DNA of 5,778 bases from an uncultured Chloroflexota bacterium. GTDB taxonomy: Bacteria > Chloroflexota > Dehalococcoidia > UBA3495. Under the pieces are notes generated by a model. That model searched no databases, was not told the origin of the DNA, and worked only from the letters and a program-made list of their open reading frames with translations. The stretch covers positions 1 to 5,778 of the forward strand of contig CAJXEF010000136.1 of NCBI GenBank assembly GCA_913052545.1, given 5' to 3'. This document shows positions 1-5,777 of the stretch, in pieces (within the stretch, counting starts at the first letter, position 1; each line of letters begins with the position of its first letter). The position numbers and the translations under genes were made by a program.

Positions 1-201
1 ACCAGTATTAGCACGTATACCCATCTCTTCCATGGCGTATAGTATTCTTCTCTGTACTGGTTTGAGCCCATCCCGAACGTCAGGCAAGGCTCGAGCCACT
101 ATTACGCTCATCGCATACGTTAGATAAGATGTGCGCATTTCTTCTTGTATTTTTACTGGGCTAATTTGCCCACCGGATGATTCTGGTGTAGTTGTTACCA
201 T
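1..201 (-). CDS. gyrA: DNA gyrase subunit A, N-terminal fragment (cut by window edge)
   Basis: The minus strand encodes 67 residues from an ATG at 201-199, open to the window edge. After a variable head ([20 protein letters not shown]) comes the strongly conserved GyrA/ParC opening: [18 protein letters not shown] at about residues 25-42, then [14 protein letters not shown] at 44-57. This is the start of the breakage-reunion domain of the type IIA topoisomerase A subunit, which with GyrB supercoils DNA. The active-site tyrosine and the quinolone-resistance region lie beyond the edge. The start is well supported by GGAGGG at 208-213, six bases upstream of the ATG. The variable position in SYLxYAM is Thr where E. 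coli has Asp. ParC is the alternative; the VQRRILYAM wording and the lack of a neighbouring parE favour GyrA. The 68-bp gap to the upstream C26 gene has only weak -10-like boxes (for example TATAAG at 261-266), so read-through from that gene is possible. Confidence 0.9.
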   Translation of the reverse strand, partial: MVTTTPESSGGQISPVKIQEEMRTSYLTYAMSVIVARALPDVRDGLKPVQRRILYAMEEMGIRANTG

Positions 202-269
202 ATTTTGCCCTCCTTGGTTGCAGCTATCTCAAATGATTTATCTTAGTACATCCGAAGAATCTTATACAT

Positions 270-977
270 CTATCGAGAGTTGTTATTAGCCAGAAAATCG
301 TCAGACCGTTCCACAAAAGCAGCAAACAAATTCGAAAAGCTGCGCGGCACTTCATCTTGTCGTTCTAGGTGGCATTGAAAACCAATCACCCAACTGTGCT
401 TTGGACTTTCCAATGCTTCAATGAGACCATCCTCTACCGAATAGCCCGTTGTCATCAGTTTGGGTGACCTAATGGATTCATTCACTCCCTGGTGATGGAA
501 ACTATTCACTTTGAAAAAACCGGCAATCCCGATTACAGCCGCTGCTTTAGACCCAGGAGCTAAAAATATATTATGGCTATTCGTAACCTGCTGCCCGTTT
601 TCAATCCCAGATTGGTGCCCTACCAAATCTTGAATCAACCGACCCCCACAGGCCACATTAAGCAATTGCATTCCCCTGCAAATAGCCAAAACTGGCATAT
701 CCAAATCGAGAGCCGATTTTAGAATTCGTAGATCAAGATCATCTAGATCTTTACGCAAATCTAGGTGTGCGGCCGGATCTGGAAAATCTCCATATAAATG
801 AGGGTCTATATCAGGCCCGCCTGGTAAGAGCACACCTCCCACCCCTTCCATCAATTGCTCAACCGGACGATCTTCTGGGGGAATTAGAACTTTGACTTCA
901 GCTCCAACCGATTCTAGAATTTCCACATACCGACGAGGATTTTTGCGGTTGGCGGAAGTCATTAGAATTTGTACCAT
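270..977 (-). CDS. Class I glutamine amidotransferase-like hydrolase, peptidase C26 (PuuD-like)
   Basis: 235 residues, close to the 240-255 usual for gamma-glutamyl-gamma-aminobutyrate hydrolases such as PuuD, which cleave gamma-glutamyl amide bonds in polyamine breakdown in the cytoplasm. Visible motifs, in order: the oxyanion-strand region GGVLLPGGPDIDPHLYGD (47-64); the nucleophile elbow AICRGMQLLNV (98-108) with Cys100; NSFHHQGV (158-165), matching the SxHHQ segment of C26 enzymes; and GFQCHLE (199-205), which supplies His203 and Glu205. The Cys-His-Glu triad is therefore complete, although the last motif is usually QWHPE and here reads QCHLE. There is no signal peptide or membrane segment. 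No puuABC-like genes adjoin it, so the substrate is unknown; other gamma-glutamyl or amide substrates are possible. It diverges from xdhC and lies 68 bp upstream of gyrA on the same strand. The ATG at 977 has no Shine-Dalgarno sequence but sits just below a TATAAT box. Confidence 0.88.
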   Translation of the reverse strand: MVQILMTSANRKNPRRYVEILESVGAEVKVLIPPEDRPVEQLMEGVGGVLLPGGPDIDPHLYGDFPDPAAHLDLRKDLDDLDLRILKSALDLDMPVLAICRGMQLLNVACGGRLIQDLVGHQSGIENGQQVTNSHNIFLAPGSKAAAVIGIAGFFKVNSFHHQGVNESIRSPKLMTTGYSVEDGLIEALESPKHSWVIGFQCHLERQDEVPRSFSNLFAAFVERSDDFLANNNSR

Positions 978-990
978 GATCGTTATGTAT

Positions 991-996
991 ATTATA
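991..996 (-). promoter_or_regulatory. Candidate -10 box of the C26 hydrolase gene, implying a near-leaderless mRNA
   Basis: The minus strand reads TATAAT exactly, ending 13 bases before the ATG at 977. Transcription from it would start around 984, giving a 5' leader of only about 5-8 bases. That fits the absence of any purine-rich ribosome site before this ATG. No good -35 hexamer lies 16-18 bases upstream (the best is GTGTTA at 1015-1020, 3 of 6), so the promoter would need an activator or another upstream contact. The call rests on one hexamer in AT-rich DNA. Confidence 0.4.
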
Positions 997-1135
997 CTTT
1001 GTTTGCCCTGCCGATAACACCTCTATTTGTGCCGTTAACTAGTATTGCGGCCTTCCAAACAAATTATTATGCTCATATAAGGTAGAATACACGGACAACG
1101 CCTGTTTGCTAACTATATGTGGTCTTTGATAAGCT

Positions 1136-1163
1136 AGTACAGTAGATTAAGTGCCCTTATAAT
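1136..1163 (+). promoter_or_regulatory. Candidate promoter of the xdhC-mocA operon
   Basis: A perfect TATAAT lies at 1158-1163. Sixteen bases upstream is a weak -35 (AGTACA, 3 of 6, at 1136-1141); a better hexamer, TTGATA at 1126-1131, is too far away at 26 bases. The predicted start near 1170 leaves a leader of about 50 bases before the xdhC ATG. That leader carries an inverted repeat at 1180-1201 and a clear ribosome site, GAGGTG, at 1206-1211. Confidence 0.45.
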
Positions 1164-1179
1164 GTATTCAGTACACATA

Positions 1180-1201
1180 ATCCAATACAATCAAATTGGA
1201 T
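1180..1201. repeat. Inverted repeat in the xdhC leader
   Basis: ATCCAAT at 1180-1186 is mirrored by ATTGGAT at 1195-1201, with an 8-base AT-rich loop between them. It lies downstream of the predicted transcription start and ends 4 bases before the ribosome site of xdhC. It could be a protein-binding dyad or a weak RNA hairpin. Seven-base arms in AT-rich DNA can arise by chance, so the regulatory role is inference. Confidence 0.35.
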
Positions 1202-1218
1202 ATGCGAGGTGAACGCCG

Positions 1219-2352
1219 ATGAAAGAAGTTATTAAAGAAGCCGTTGACCTTTTAAATGACGGACAACCCTGCGTGTTGGCTACGGTGGTCAGAACTCGTG
1301 GTTCTACACCCCAAAAATCCGGTGCTATGCTCTTAGTTCGGCAAGATGGAACGGGTGTAGGGACATTAGGTGGAGGGTGTGTCGAAGGAGATATTTGGTT
1401 CGCAGCCAAGGAAATTCTTAGAAACCACGGCGGTCCCGAGTTTAAAGATTACTATTTGAATGAAGACATAGCTGCCCGAGACGGATTGGTTTGTGGTGGA
1501 ACCATGTATTTTTATCTTGAACCATTTTGGTCAGATACCGATTTTGTTGAAATAGGAAATCACGTGGTCGACGCATATGAAGGTGGAAACGCAGTCGGAT
1601 TAGCTACTATAGTAAATGTACCCGGGCATAATAATACCGCCAAGCTCGGCTCAAAACTATTACTTCATTTAGATGGATCCGTCACAGGCACCCTTGGGAA
1701 TAGCTCCCTAGATGAACAGGCTATTGCCGTAGCCAAACAGATAGCTGAGGTAGGAGCAGTCCAGAATTTCACGACACCTGATGGAACTGAAGTATTTGTT
1801 GAAGGATTCACCACCCCTCCCACCCTGGTTATGGTAGGAGGCGGACATGTCGGAAAAGCGACCGCCGACTTAGCCCACGTCCTGGGGTATAGAGTGTTAA
1901 TTGTTGATGACCGTCCAGAATTCGCTAACGAAGAACGCTTCCCATATGCTGATGAAATCACGGTCGCCAACTATGGAACCTGGTCCGAAAATATATCGGT
2001 CAACGTTAACAGTTTTATAGTGGTCGCTACTCGAGGACACAGATACGACGACATGGCACTAGAATCAGCTCTTTCAACAAATTCCAGATACATTGGGCTC
2101 CTCGGTAGTAAACGGAAAACCCTCATGATTTATCAGCGTTTGTTAGAGCAAGGTATATCTCTAGAGCGACTCCGGGATGTAAAAGCACCGATAGGTTTAG
2201 ATATAGGCGGTCTAACACCTGAGGAATTGGCTGTAAGTATCATGTCTGAAATCATCATGGTACGGAGAGGAGGCCAGGGAAAACCTCTGACTATGGACGA
2301 CTGGTACCTTGAAAGAGTTCAAGATAAATCAGAACGAACTATCACAGCGTAG
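1219..2352 (+). CDS. xdhC: XdhC/CoxI-family molybdenum cofactor insertion factor
   Basis: 377 residues, the normal size for the two-domain form. XdhC proteins bind molybdenum cofactor, protect its terminal sulfido ligand and help insert it into xanthine dehydrogenase or CO dehydrogenase-type hydroxylases. The N-terminal XdhC/CoxI domain spans about residues 1-100: VLATVVRTRGSTPQKSGAML (19-38), GTLGGGCVEGDIW (48-60) with Cys54, and GLVCGGTM (89-96) with Cys92, two conserved cysteines of the family. The C-terminal Rossmann-like domain starts near residue 200: PPTLVMVGGGHVGKATADLA (200-219), VDDRPEFA (229-236), ATRGHRYDDMAL (270-281), GLLGSKRKT (293-301) and PIGLDIGGLTPEELAVSIMS (324-343). The protein is cytoplasmic with no signal peptide. 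The ATG at 1219 follows GAGGTG (1206-1211) by seven bases. The mocA-like gene begins 10 bp after its stop, so the two are probably cotranscribed. The hydroxylase it serves is not in the window. Confidence 0.93.
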   Translation: MKEVIKEAVDLLNDGQPCVLATVVRTRGSTPQKSGAMLLVRQDGTGVGTLGGGCVEGDIWFAAKEILRNHGGPEFKDYYLNEDIAARDGLVCGGTMYFYLEPFWSDTDFVEIGNHVVDAYEGGNAVGLATIVNVPGHNNTAKLGSKLLLHLDGSVTGTLGNSSLDEQAIAVAKQIAEVGAVQNFTTPDGTEVFVEGFTTPPTLVMVGGGHVGKATADLAHVLGYRVLIVDDRPEFANEERFPYADEITVANYGTWSENISVNVNSFIVVATRGHRYDDMALESALSTNSRYIGLLGSKRKTLMIYQRLLEQGISLERLRDVKAPIGLDIGGLTPEELAVSIMSEIIMVRRGGQGKPLTMDDWYLERVQDKSERTITA

Positions 2353-2362
2353 ACAGAAGCCT

Positions 2363-2965
2363 GTGGCTCAATCAACAGCTATACTTTTAGCAGCAGGGGA
2401 ATCCAAGAGGATGGGCAAGCTAAAAGCGCTACTCCCATGGCAAGGCCGTACTATGCTGGAACATCAAGTCAATTCCCTATTTGAGGGTGGGCTAGATAAA
2501 ATCATTGTCGTTCTAGGGCACAGAAAAGAGAAACTACTTCTACTCCTAAAGGACCATGAATACGTATCACCTATCTACAATCCGAATTACTTATCAGGTA
2601 AAACTAGCTCAATAAAATGCGGATTAGCACAGATCCATGCAACTGACACCGACTACGTAATGCTTCTTAACGTCGATCAGCCACGGTCCTCCCATCTCAT
2701 TAGAACTTTAGCTCAATCCCATGAATCCTCTAAATCTCTCATAACCATCCCTAGTTTCAATGGCAAAGGTGGACATCCCATCGTATTTGACATCTCATTA
2801 TTACCCGATTTGCTGAAAATTGAGGAATCAACTCAAGGTATAAAATCTGTAGTAACCCAAAACCAGGACAGTCTACAAAAGATGGACGTATGTCATGAGG
2901 AAGTATTATGGGATTTAAATACGCCGGAGGAATACCAAAAGATATCAGCTAAATTCAAAGCTTAG
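2363..2965 (+). CDS. mocA: MobA/MocA-like nucleotidyltransferase, probable molybdenum cofactor cytidylyltransferase
   Basis: 200 residues from the chosen GTG start; one NTP_transf_3-type domain. Visible parts: the nucleotide loop ILLAAGESKRMGKLKALLPW (7-26), with LAAG as in MocA where the guanylyltransferase MobA has LAGG; IIVVLGHRK (47-55); NPNYLSGKTSSIKCGL (73-88); the metal-site strand LLNVDQPRSSHLI (101-113) with Asp105; NGKGGHPIVF (133-142); and the C-terminal DLNTPEEYQ (184-192). MocA transfers CMP from CTP to Mo-molybdopterin, giving the dinucleotide cofactor used by xanthine and CO dehydrogenase-type enzymes. Its place directly behind xdhC supports that role. The start is uncertain: a TTG at 2309, overlapping xdhC by 44 bases, gives 18 extra residues with no family resemblance, while GTG at 2363 starts just before the first strand as in known family members. 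Neither has a strong ribosome site, so translational coupling to xdhC is likely. A general sugar or MobA-type transferase is the alternative. Confidence 0.85.
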   Translation: MAQSTAILLAAGESKRMGKLKALLPWQGRTMLEHQVNSLFEGGLDKIIVVLGHRKEKLLLLLKDHEYVSPIYNPNYLSGKTSSIKCGLAQIHATDTDYVMLLNVDQPRSSHLIRTLAQSHESSKSLITIPSFNGKGGHPIVFDISLLPDLLKIEESTQGIKSVVTQNQDSLQKMDVCHEEVLWDLNTPEEYQKISAKFKA

Positions 2966-3031
2966 TGACACACATAGCAAAGGATAATCTAACCAACGGA
3001 TACTTGTCGTTTTTAACTTTTTAAAAAAGTT

Positions 3032-4318
3032 CTATGCAAATTCAGACTTGTTAGGTAGAGACAAAGAGACCAAAAACCCTATCAAGAAAAAACCTGCAGC
3101 AAGGTAAAAAGCAATACCCCAACCATAATGCCCTACCAAAACTCCGGCTAACAACGCTGCTATAGCACCGAATGCAGCGTTACTCCCCCACAGAAGCCCT
3201 ATAAACGTTGATTCTAATTGTCTGCCGGCCACCAGATCCATTGCTGAGGCTTGTGTAAGCGAATTGACTGAGAAATGGAATAACCCAAACAAAGCAACGG
3301 ATAGAGTCATTATTATCCCGCCATCGCCCCAAACCATTCCGAGTGACAGCATGACGCCTACAGCCATAATGAGTGAAATTAAAGGTTTACGACCTATCTT
3401 ATCCGAAACCGCGCCGAATATAGGACCTGCTATTATTCCGGGAGCGGTTAATAATGCAACGTGAAACCCCACCCAAAAAGGCCCCTTGCCTAGGCCTCCA
3501 TCTTCTAAACTCAGGCCTATATAAAGTGGGAGCGCCAAAACTAACGTACGGTCACCCATTCCACGTATGGCTGACACTATGAAAATAGCCCACATGCCGC
3601 CGCCGGCGAAAGCTTCTCGCATACTCGCTAGTTGCCCTGCCAGTTTGGCTCTAACATCGAGAGATGGAGGTTTATCACCGCCCACATGTCTTAAGGTGAT
3701 CAAAACACCAATCGCCATCACCAGCATTAAGGGAGACATACCACCAGCTATCCATCGCCAGCTGATTCCATCCCACACGGTACCATCCATCCACCAAAGC
3801 GCCACCCCTCCCAACAGGATGCCAACGATCAAAGGACCTAAGGTATCGCCTATATTGCCGAACGATCGATGTAAAGAGATCATGAATCCCCGTCTCTGCG
3901 GATACCTCTGGGCCAACAATCCGAGGGCAGGAGGGTGCCACAAAGCGCTACCAGCAGAAGCAAAAACAAGGGCAGCCAAAATCAGTGCATAAGTCGGGGA
4001 CATAGCCACCAAAAGATACCCGACACCTAATAACGCCATACTGAAGGCCAATATTGGACCCCGTCTGTGTTGAACCATGTCAACAAAGAAGCCACTAACA
4101 GTGCTTGTTATTCCACTAGAGAGTTGTCTGACCGCCACTAGCAGGCCAGCTTCAATGGGGGCTAATCCAAACGTTACATATATAGCCGGCAAAAGGACTT
4201 GAAACCCGTGGCCATACATATGTTCGATACTATGGCTACCAATCAACGTGCTCGCCATCACTGAATCTTTCGTACGCGGACCTTGTTGCGGGAGTGGCGG
4301 CGCCTCGGTAACTGCCAT
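3032..4318 (-). CDS. MFS transporter, fosmidomycin-resistance (Fsr)-like
   Basis: 428 residues from the ATG at 4318, with about twelve hydrophobic segments (roughly residues 27-51, 54-78, 88-106, 111-127, 154-173, 188-208, 242-262, 281-302, 313-330, 335-352, 372-396 and 400-421), as expected for an inner-membrane major facilitator. Between segments 8 and 9 lies the MFS motif GAVSDKIGRKP (302-312). The segment GSALWHPPALGLLAQRYPQR (123-142), followed by SFGNIGDTLGPLIVG, resembles the AIFHPEA...GGNxGxALGP region of the Fsr family; that is why I call it Fsr-like. Family members export drugs or small molecules by proton antiport, but the substrate here is unknown. A TTG at 4345 would add nine residues; ATG 4318 is preferred because GAGAGG precedes it at 4328-4333. 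It lies downstream of the asparaginase-like gene on the same strand with a 134-bp gap containing its own candidate promoter and a dyad. It converges on mocA with a 66-bp gap. Confidence 0.85.
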   Translation of the reverse strand: MAVTEAPPLPQQGPRTKDSVMASTLIGSHSIEHMYGHGFQVLLPAIYVTFGLAPIEAGLLVAVRQLSSGITSTVSGFFVDMVQHRRGPILAFSMALLGVGYLLVAMSPTYALILAALVFASAGSALWHPPALGLLAQRYPQRRGFMISLHRSFGNIGDTLGPLIVGILLGGVALWWMDGTVWDGISWRWIAGGMSPLMLVMAIGVLITLRHVGGDKPPSLDVRAKLAGQLASMREAFAGGGMWAIFIVSAIRGMGDRTLVLALPLYIGLSLEDGGLGKGPFWVGFHVALLTAPGIIAGPIFGAVSDKIGRKPLISLIMAVGVMLSLGMVWGDGGIIMTLSVALFGLFHFSVNSLTQASAMDLVAGRQLESTFIGLLWGSNAAFGAIAALLAGVLVGHYGWGIAFYLAAGFFLIGFLVSLSLPNKSEFA

Positions 4319-4327
4319 TAGTGTGTT

Positions 4328-4333
4328 CCTCTC
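4328..4333 (-). promoter_or_regulatory. Ribosome binding site that fixes the MFS start
   Basis: The minus strand reads GAGAGG, nine bases before the ATG at 4318. It lies inside the would-be extension from TTG 4345, which itself has no such site, so initiation at 4318 is the better choice. Confidence 0.6.
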
Positions 4334-4390
4334 ATATCTTGTCAAAGGATATTAATTTTTCGTACTTCTCTAAAGCACCTAGGACCTGAT

Positions 4391-4410
4391 TGCGGAAGTA
4401 TACACCCGCA
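4391..4410. promoter_or_regulatory. Operator-like dyad over the predicted MFS -10 box
   Basis: TGCGG (4391-4395) and CCGCA (4406-4410) are exact mirror images around a central GTATAC (4398-4403) that shares the same symmetry axis. Sixteen of the twenty positions pair; only the two on each side of the core do not. The site covers the predicted -10 hexamer of the MFS gene. No T-run follows on either strand, so it does not look like a terminator. Binding by a dimeric repressor is an inference; no regulator gene is in the window. Confidence 0.5.
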
Positions 4411-4425
4411 TAGTTGATGTTTAAA
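4397..4425 (-). promoter_or_regulatory. Candidate promoter of the MFS gene
   Basis: The minus strand shows TTTAAA at 4425-4420 (4 of 6 to the -35 consensus), a 17-base spacer, and TATACT at 4402-4397 (5 of 6 to the -10 consensus). The transcript would start near 4390, about 72 bases before the ATG. The -10 lies in the centre of the dyad at 4391-4410, so a protein bound there should block initiation. Confidence 0.45.
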
Positions 4426-4452
4426 GATTATTTCAGAGCCCGCAAGTGATAT

Positions 4453-5457
4453 TTAGTATTCTTCAAACATTGTCTGTATTTCATTTTTATCGCTCGTAAA
4501 GGCAAGACCCAACATCAACAAAATCCTCGCCTTTTGAGGCATCAAGTTATCCGAGACTATAAATCCGTGTTTCATCTTTTCAGGAGTCAAAACCACTCGA
4601 CCAGCGGTGGAACGCGATGCTAATACTACTGGCATACCATGTCTTACCGCTTCGATAGCGGCATCCATTACCATAGGTGGAAATGTACCACCTCCAAACC
4701 CTGCCACGACCAATCCTTGAGATTCCGAATTTCTTACTGCATCTACCAAGAGTCCATCAGCCCCCGCATATGAATAAACTATGTCAATCCTTGGCAACTC
4801 GTTTTTGGTATCCACATCAAAGGGCGTATTAACCGTGTGCTTACGAACTGGAGATCGGTAAAATACAACTTTTCCGTCCGAGTCACAATATCCTAAAAAG
4901 CCAAGTTCATTAGGTCTAAATGTTTCCACTCTGAACGTATTAGACTTATAGACGTCCCGCGCACAGTGAATTTCGTTGTTTAACACAGTCAAAACCCCAT
5001 AACCGAATGCCTCGGGAGATGATGCGATTCGAATCGCATCAAGGAGGTTCAAATCTGCATCAGTCCCCATAGAAGTTGGAGGCCTCATAGCTCCCGTAAT
5101 TACTACGGGTTTAACCGATTTAACTGTCAAGTGCAAAAAATAGGCAGTCTCTTCCAAGGTGGCCGTCCCGTGTGTCACTACTACTCCACATGTATCTCCG
5201 GACAATAACTCGTTGATTCTATGAGCCAAATTCAACCAGTCTGAAACGCCTATAGCAGTGCTCCCGACGCTAACCATATCTTCTGAATTTACGTTGGCTA
5301 AAGAATTAGCCTCAGGAATCCTCTCAAGTGATTGATCTATAGTTAAATGCTTTCCTAACTCCGGATATAATATATAGTCCAATCTATTGGGCCCCAGTCC
5401 GGCTATACTTCCTCCCGTACCTATAATAGATATCTTCGGCAAAGATCCAACAGGCAT
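4453..5457 (-). CDS. Asparaginase/glutaminase-family protein with an altered active site
   Basis: 334 residues from the ATG at 5457, a typical length for L-asparaginases (L-asparagine to aspartate plus ammonia). Family landmarks run the full length: IIGTGGSIAG (11-20), VVVTHGTATLEETAYFL (92-108), ITGAMRPPTSMGTDADLNLL (120-139), RKHTVNTPFDV, AGFGGGTFPP and the C-terminal MPQKARILLMLGL. Against my memory of E. coli asparaginase II, Thr89 is kept (Thr98 here), but Thr12 is Ser17, Asp90 is Ala99, Lys162 is Pro148 and the GSQ substrate loop is GST (65-67). The fold is secure, while asparaginase activity is doubtful; another amide substrate or a divergent subfamily is possible. No signal peptide is present, so the protein is probably cytoplasmic. 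The frame stays open upstream to a TTG at 5601 (382 residues), but that extension contains the likely promoter and shows no family similarity. A perfect palindrome lies in the gene at 5020-5041. The MFS gene follows on the same strand. Confidence 0.85.
   Translation of the reverse strand: MPVGSLPKISIIGTGGSIAGLGPNRLDYILYPELGKHLTIDQSLERIPEANSLANVNSEDMVSVGSTAIGVSDWLNLAHRINELLSGDTCGVVVTHGTATLEETAYFLHLTVKSVKPVVITGAMRPPTSMGTDADLNLLDAIRIASSPEAFGYGVLTVLNNEIHCARDVYKSNTFRVETFRPNELGFLGYCDSDGKVVFYRSPVRKHTVNTPFDVDTKNELPRIDIVYSYAGADGLLVDAVRNSESQGLVVAGFGGGTFPPMVMDAAIEAVRHGMPVVLASRSTAGRVVLTPEKMKHGFIVSDNLMPQKARILLMLGLAFTSDKNEIQTMFEEY
5020..5041. repeat. Perfect 22-bp palindrome inside the asparaginase-like gene
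   Basis: The half-site TGATGCGATTC (5020-5030) is followed with no gap by its exact reverse complement (5031-5041). The symmetry stops at the next base on each side. It encodes the end of Leu139 through Ser146, in a helix segment just before Pro148. A match this long is unlikely by chance in a window of this size. Function unknown: protein-binding site, remnant of a mobile repeat, or coincidence. Confidence 0.6.
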
Positions 5458-5461
5458 ATCG

Positions 5462-5466
5462 CACCT
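5462..5466 (-). promoter_or_regulatory. Ribosome binding site that fixes the asparaginase-like start
   Basis: The minus strand reads AGGTG, four bases before the ATG at 5457. The upstream alternatives, ATG 5565 and TTG 5601, have no purine-rich site before them. Confidence 0.5.
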
Positions 5467-5515
5467 ACTCAAATAAATGTTTATATTCCATGCGTCCCTT
5501 AATGCACTCCAAACA

Positions 5516-5544
5516 ATTATAGACACAAGTCCATTAAGGAGGAA
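5516..5544 (-). promoter_or_regulatory. Candidate promoter of the asparaginase-like gene
   Basis: The minus strand carries a perfect TATAAT at 5521-5516, with a weak -35 (TTCCTC, 3 of 6) 17 bases upstream at 5544-5539. The transcript would begin near 5509, about 50 bases before the ATG at 5457 and downstream of the longer in-frame starts, which supports the shorter protein. A second -10-like hexamer, TATAAA at 5485-5480, could serve instead. Confidence 0.4.
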
Positions 5545-5644
5545 CTCAAGAGAATTGTTGCACATTTGGGTCTTTACGCTATCCAAAACCCCATGGCGCA
5601 ATCACCGATAACTAATCTATCAAAAAGCGAAGCTCCATTATCTA

Positions 5645-5674
5645 TTGACAAGGGTAGTTAAGCATTGATAGGCT
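5645..5674 (+). promoter_or_regulatory. Promoter of the tRNA-Lys gene
   Basis: A perfect TTGACA lies at 5645-5650. After 18 bases comes TAGGCT (5669-5674), preceded by a TGA that makes an extended -10. The next bases (GGTCCCGCGG) form a GC-rich discriminator of the kind seen at growth-controlled stable-RNA promoters. The predicted start near 5681 is about 20 bases before the mature tRNA. Confidence 0.5.
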
Positions 5675-5701
5675 GGTCCCGCGGACTGCATGATTTACGA
5701 T

Positions 5702-5777
5702 GGCCCGCTAGCTCAATTGGCAGAGCAACGGACTCTTAATCCGTAGGTTCTCGGTTCGACCCCGAGGCGGGTCACCA
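5702..5777 (+). tRNA. tRNA-Lys (anticodon CTT)
   Basis: A complete 76-base cloverleaf, including an encoded CCA. The acceptor stem is GGCCCGC (5702-5708) with GCGGGTC (5767-5773), containing one G-T pair. The D stem is GCTC/GAGC (5711-5714, 5723-5726). The anticodon stem is ACGGA/TCCGT (5728-5732, 5740-5744) with loop CTCTTAA, giving anticodon CTT at 5735-5737, which reads the AAG codon. The variable loop is AGGTT and the T arm is CTCGG-TTCGACC-CCGAG (5750-5766). The discriminator base is A, as usual for lysine tRNAs, followed by CCA at 5775-5777. All stems pair and the loop lengths are standard, so the gene looks functional. It faces away from the asparaginase-like gene and has its own promoter. 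Confidence 0.97.

Noticed and set aside
1191..1409. Minus-strand open frames across xdhC, including 1665-1970
   Set aside because: They are antisense to well-conserved XdhC motifs and resemble no protein family.
3015..3031. AT-only palindrome (AACTTTT...AAAAGTT) between the convergent mocA and MFS genes
   Set aside because: It is placed where a shared terminator would be, but it has almost no GC pairs, a tiny loop and no T-run after it on either strand, so a Rho-independent terminator is not supported.
3567..3992. Open frames on the plus strand and in another minus frame (3675-3941) within the MFS gene
   Set aside because: They overlap a clear twelve-segment transporter and have low-complexity sequence with no recognisable domain; they are shadow frames.
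4316..4345. Perfect TTGACA on the minus strand at 4345-4340 with ACTAAT 17 bases on
   Set aside because: The transcript would begin after the MFS ATG at 4318, so this cannot drive the full gene.
5458..5601. N-terminal extension of the asparaginase-like protein, from TTG 5601 or ATG 5565
   Set aside because: It has no ribosome site, contains the predicted promoter, shows no family similarity, and its hydrophobic patch does not form a normal signal peptide.
5537..5611. Plus-strand AGGAGG followed by an 18-codon TTG-started frame
   Set aside because: The spacing of 12 bases is long, the start is weak, and the peptide is short and unremarkable, so the match is probably chance on the strand opposite the asparaginase-like leader.
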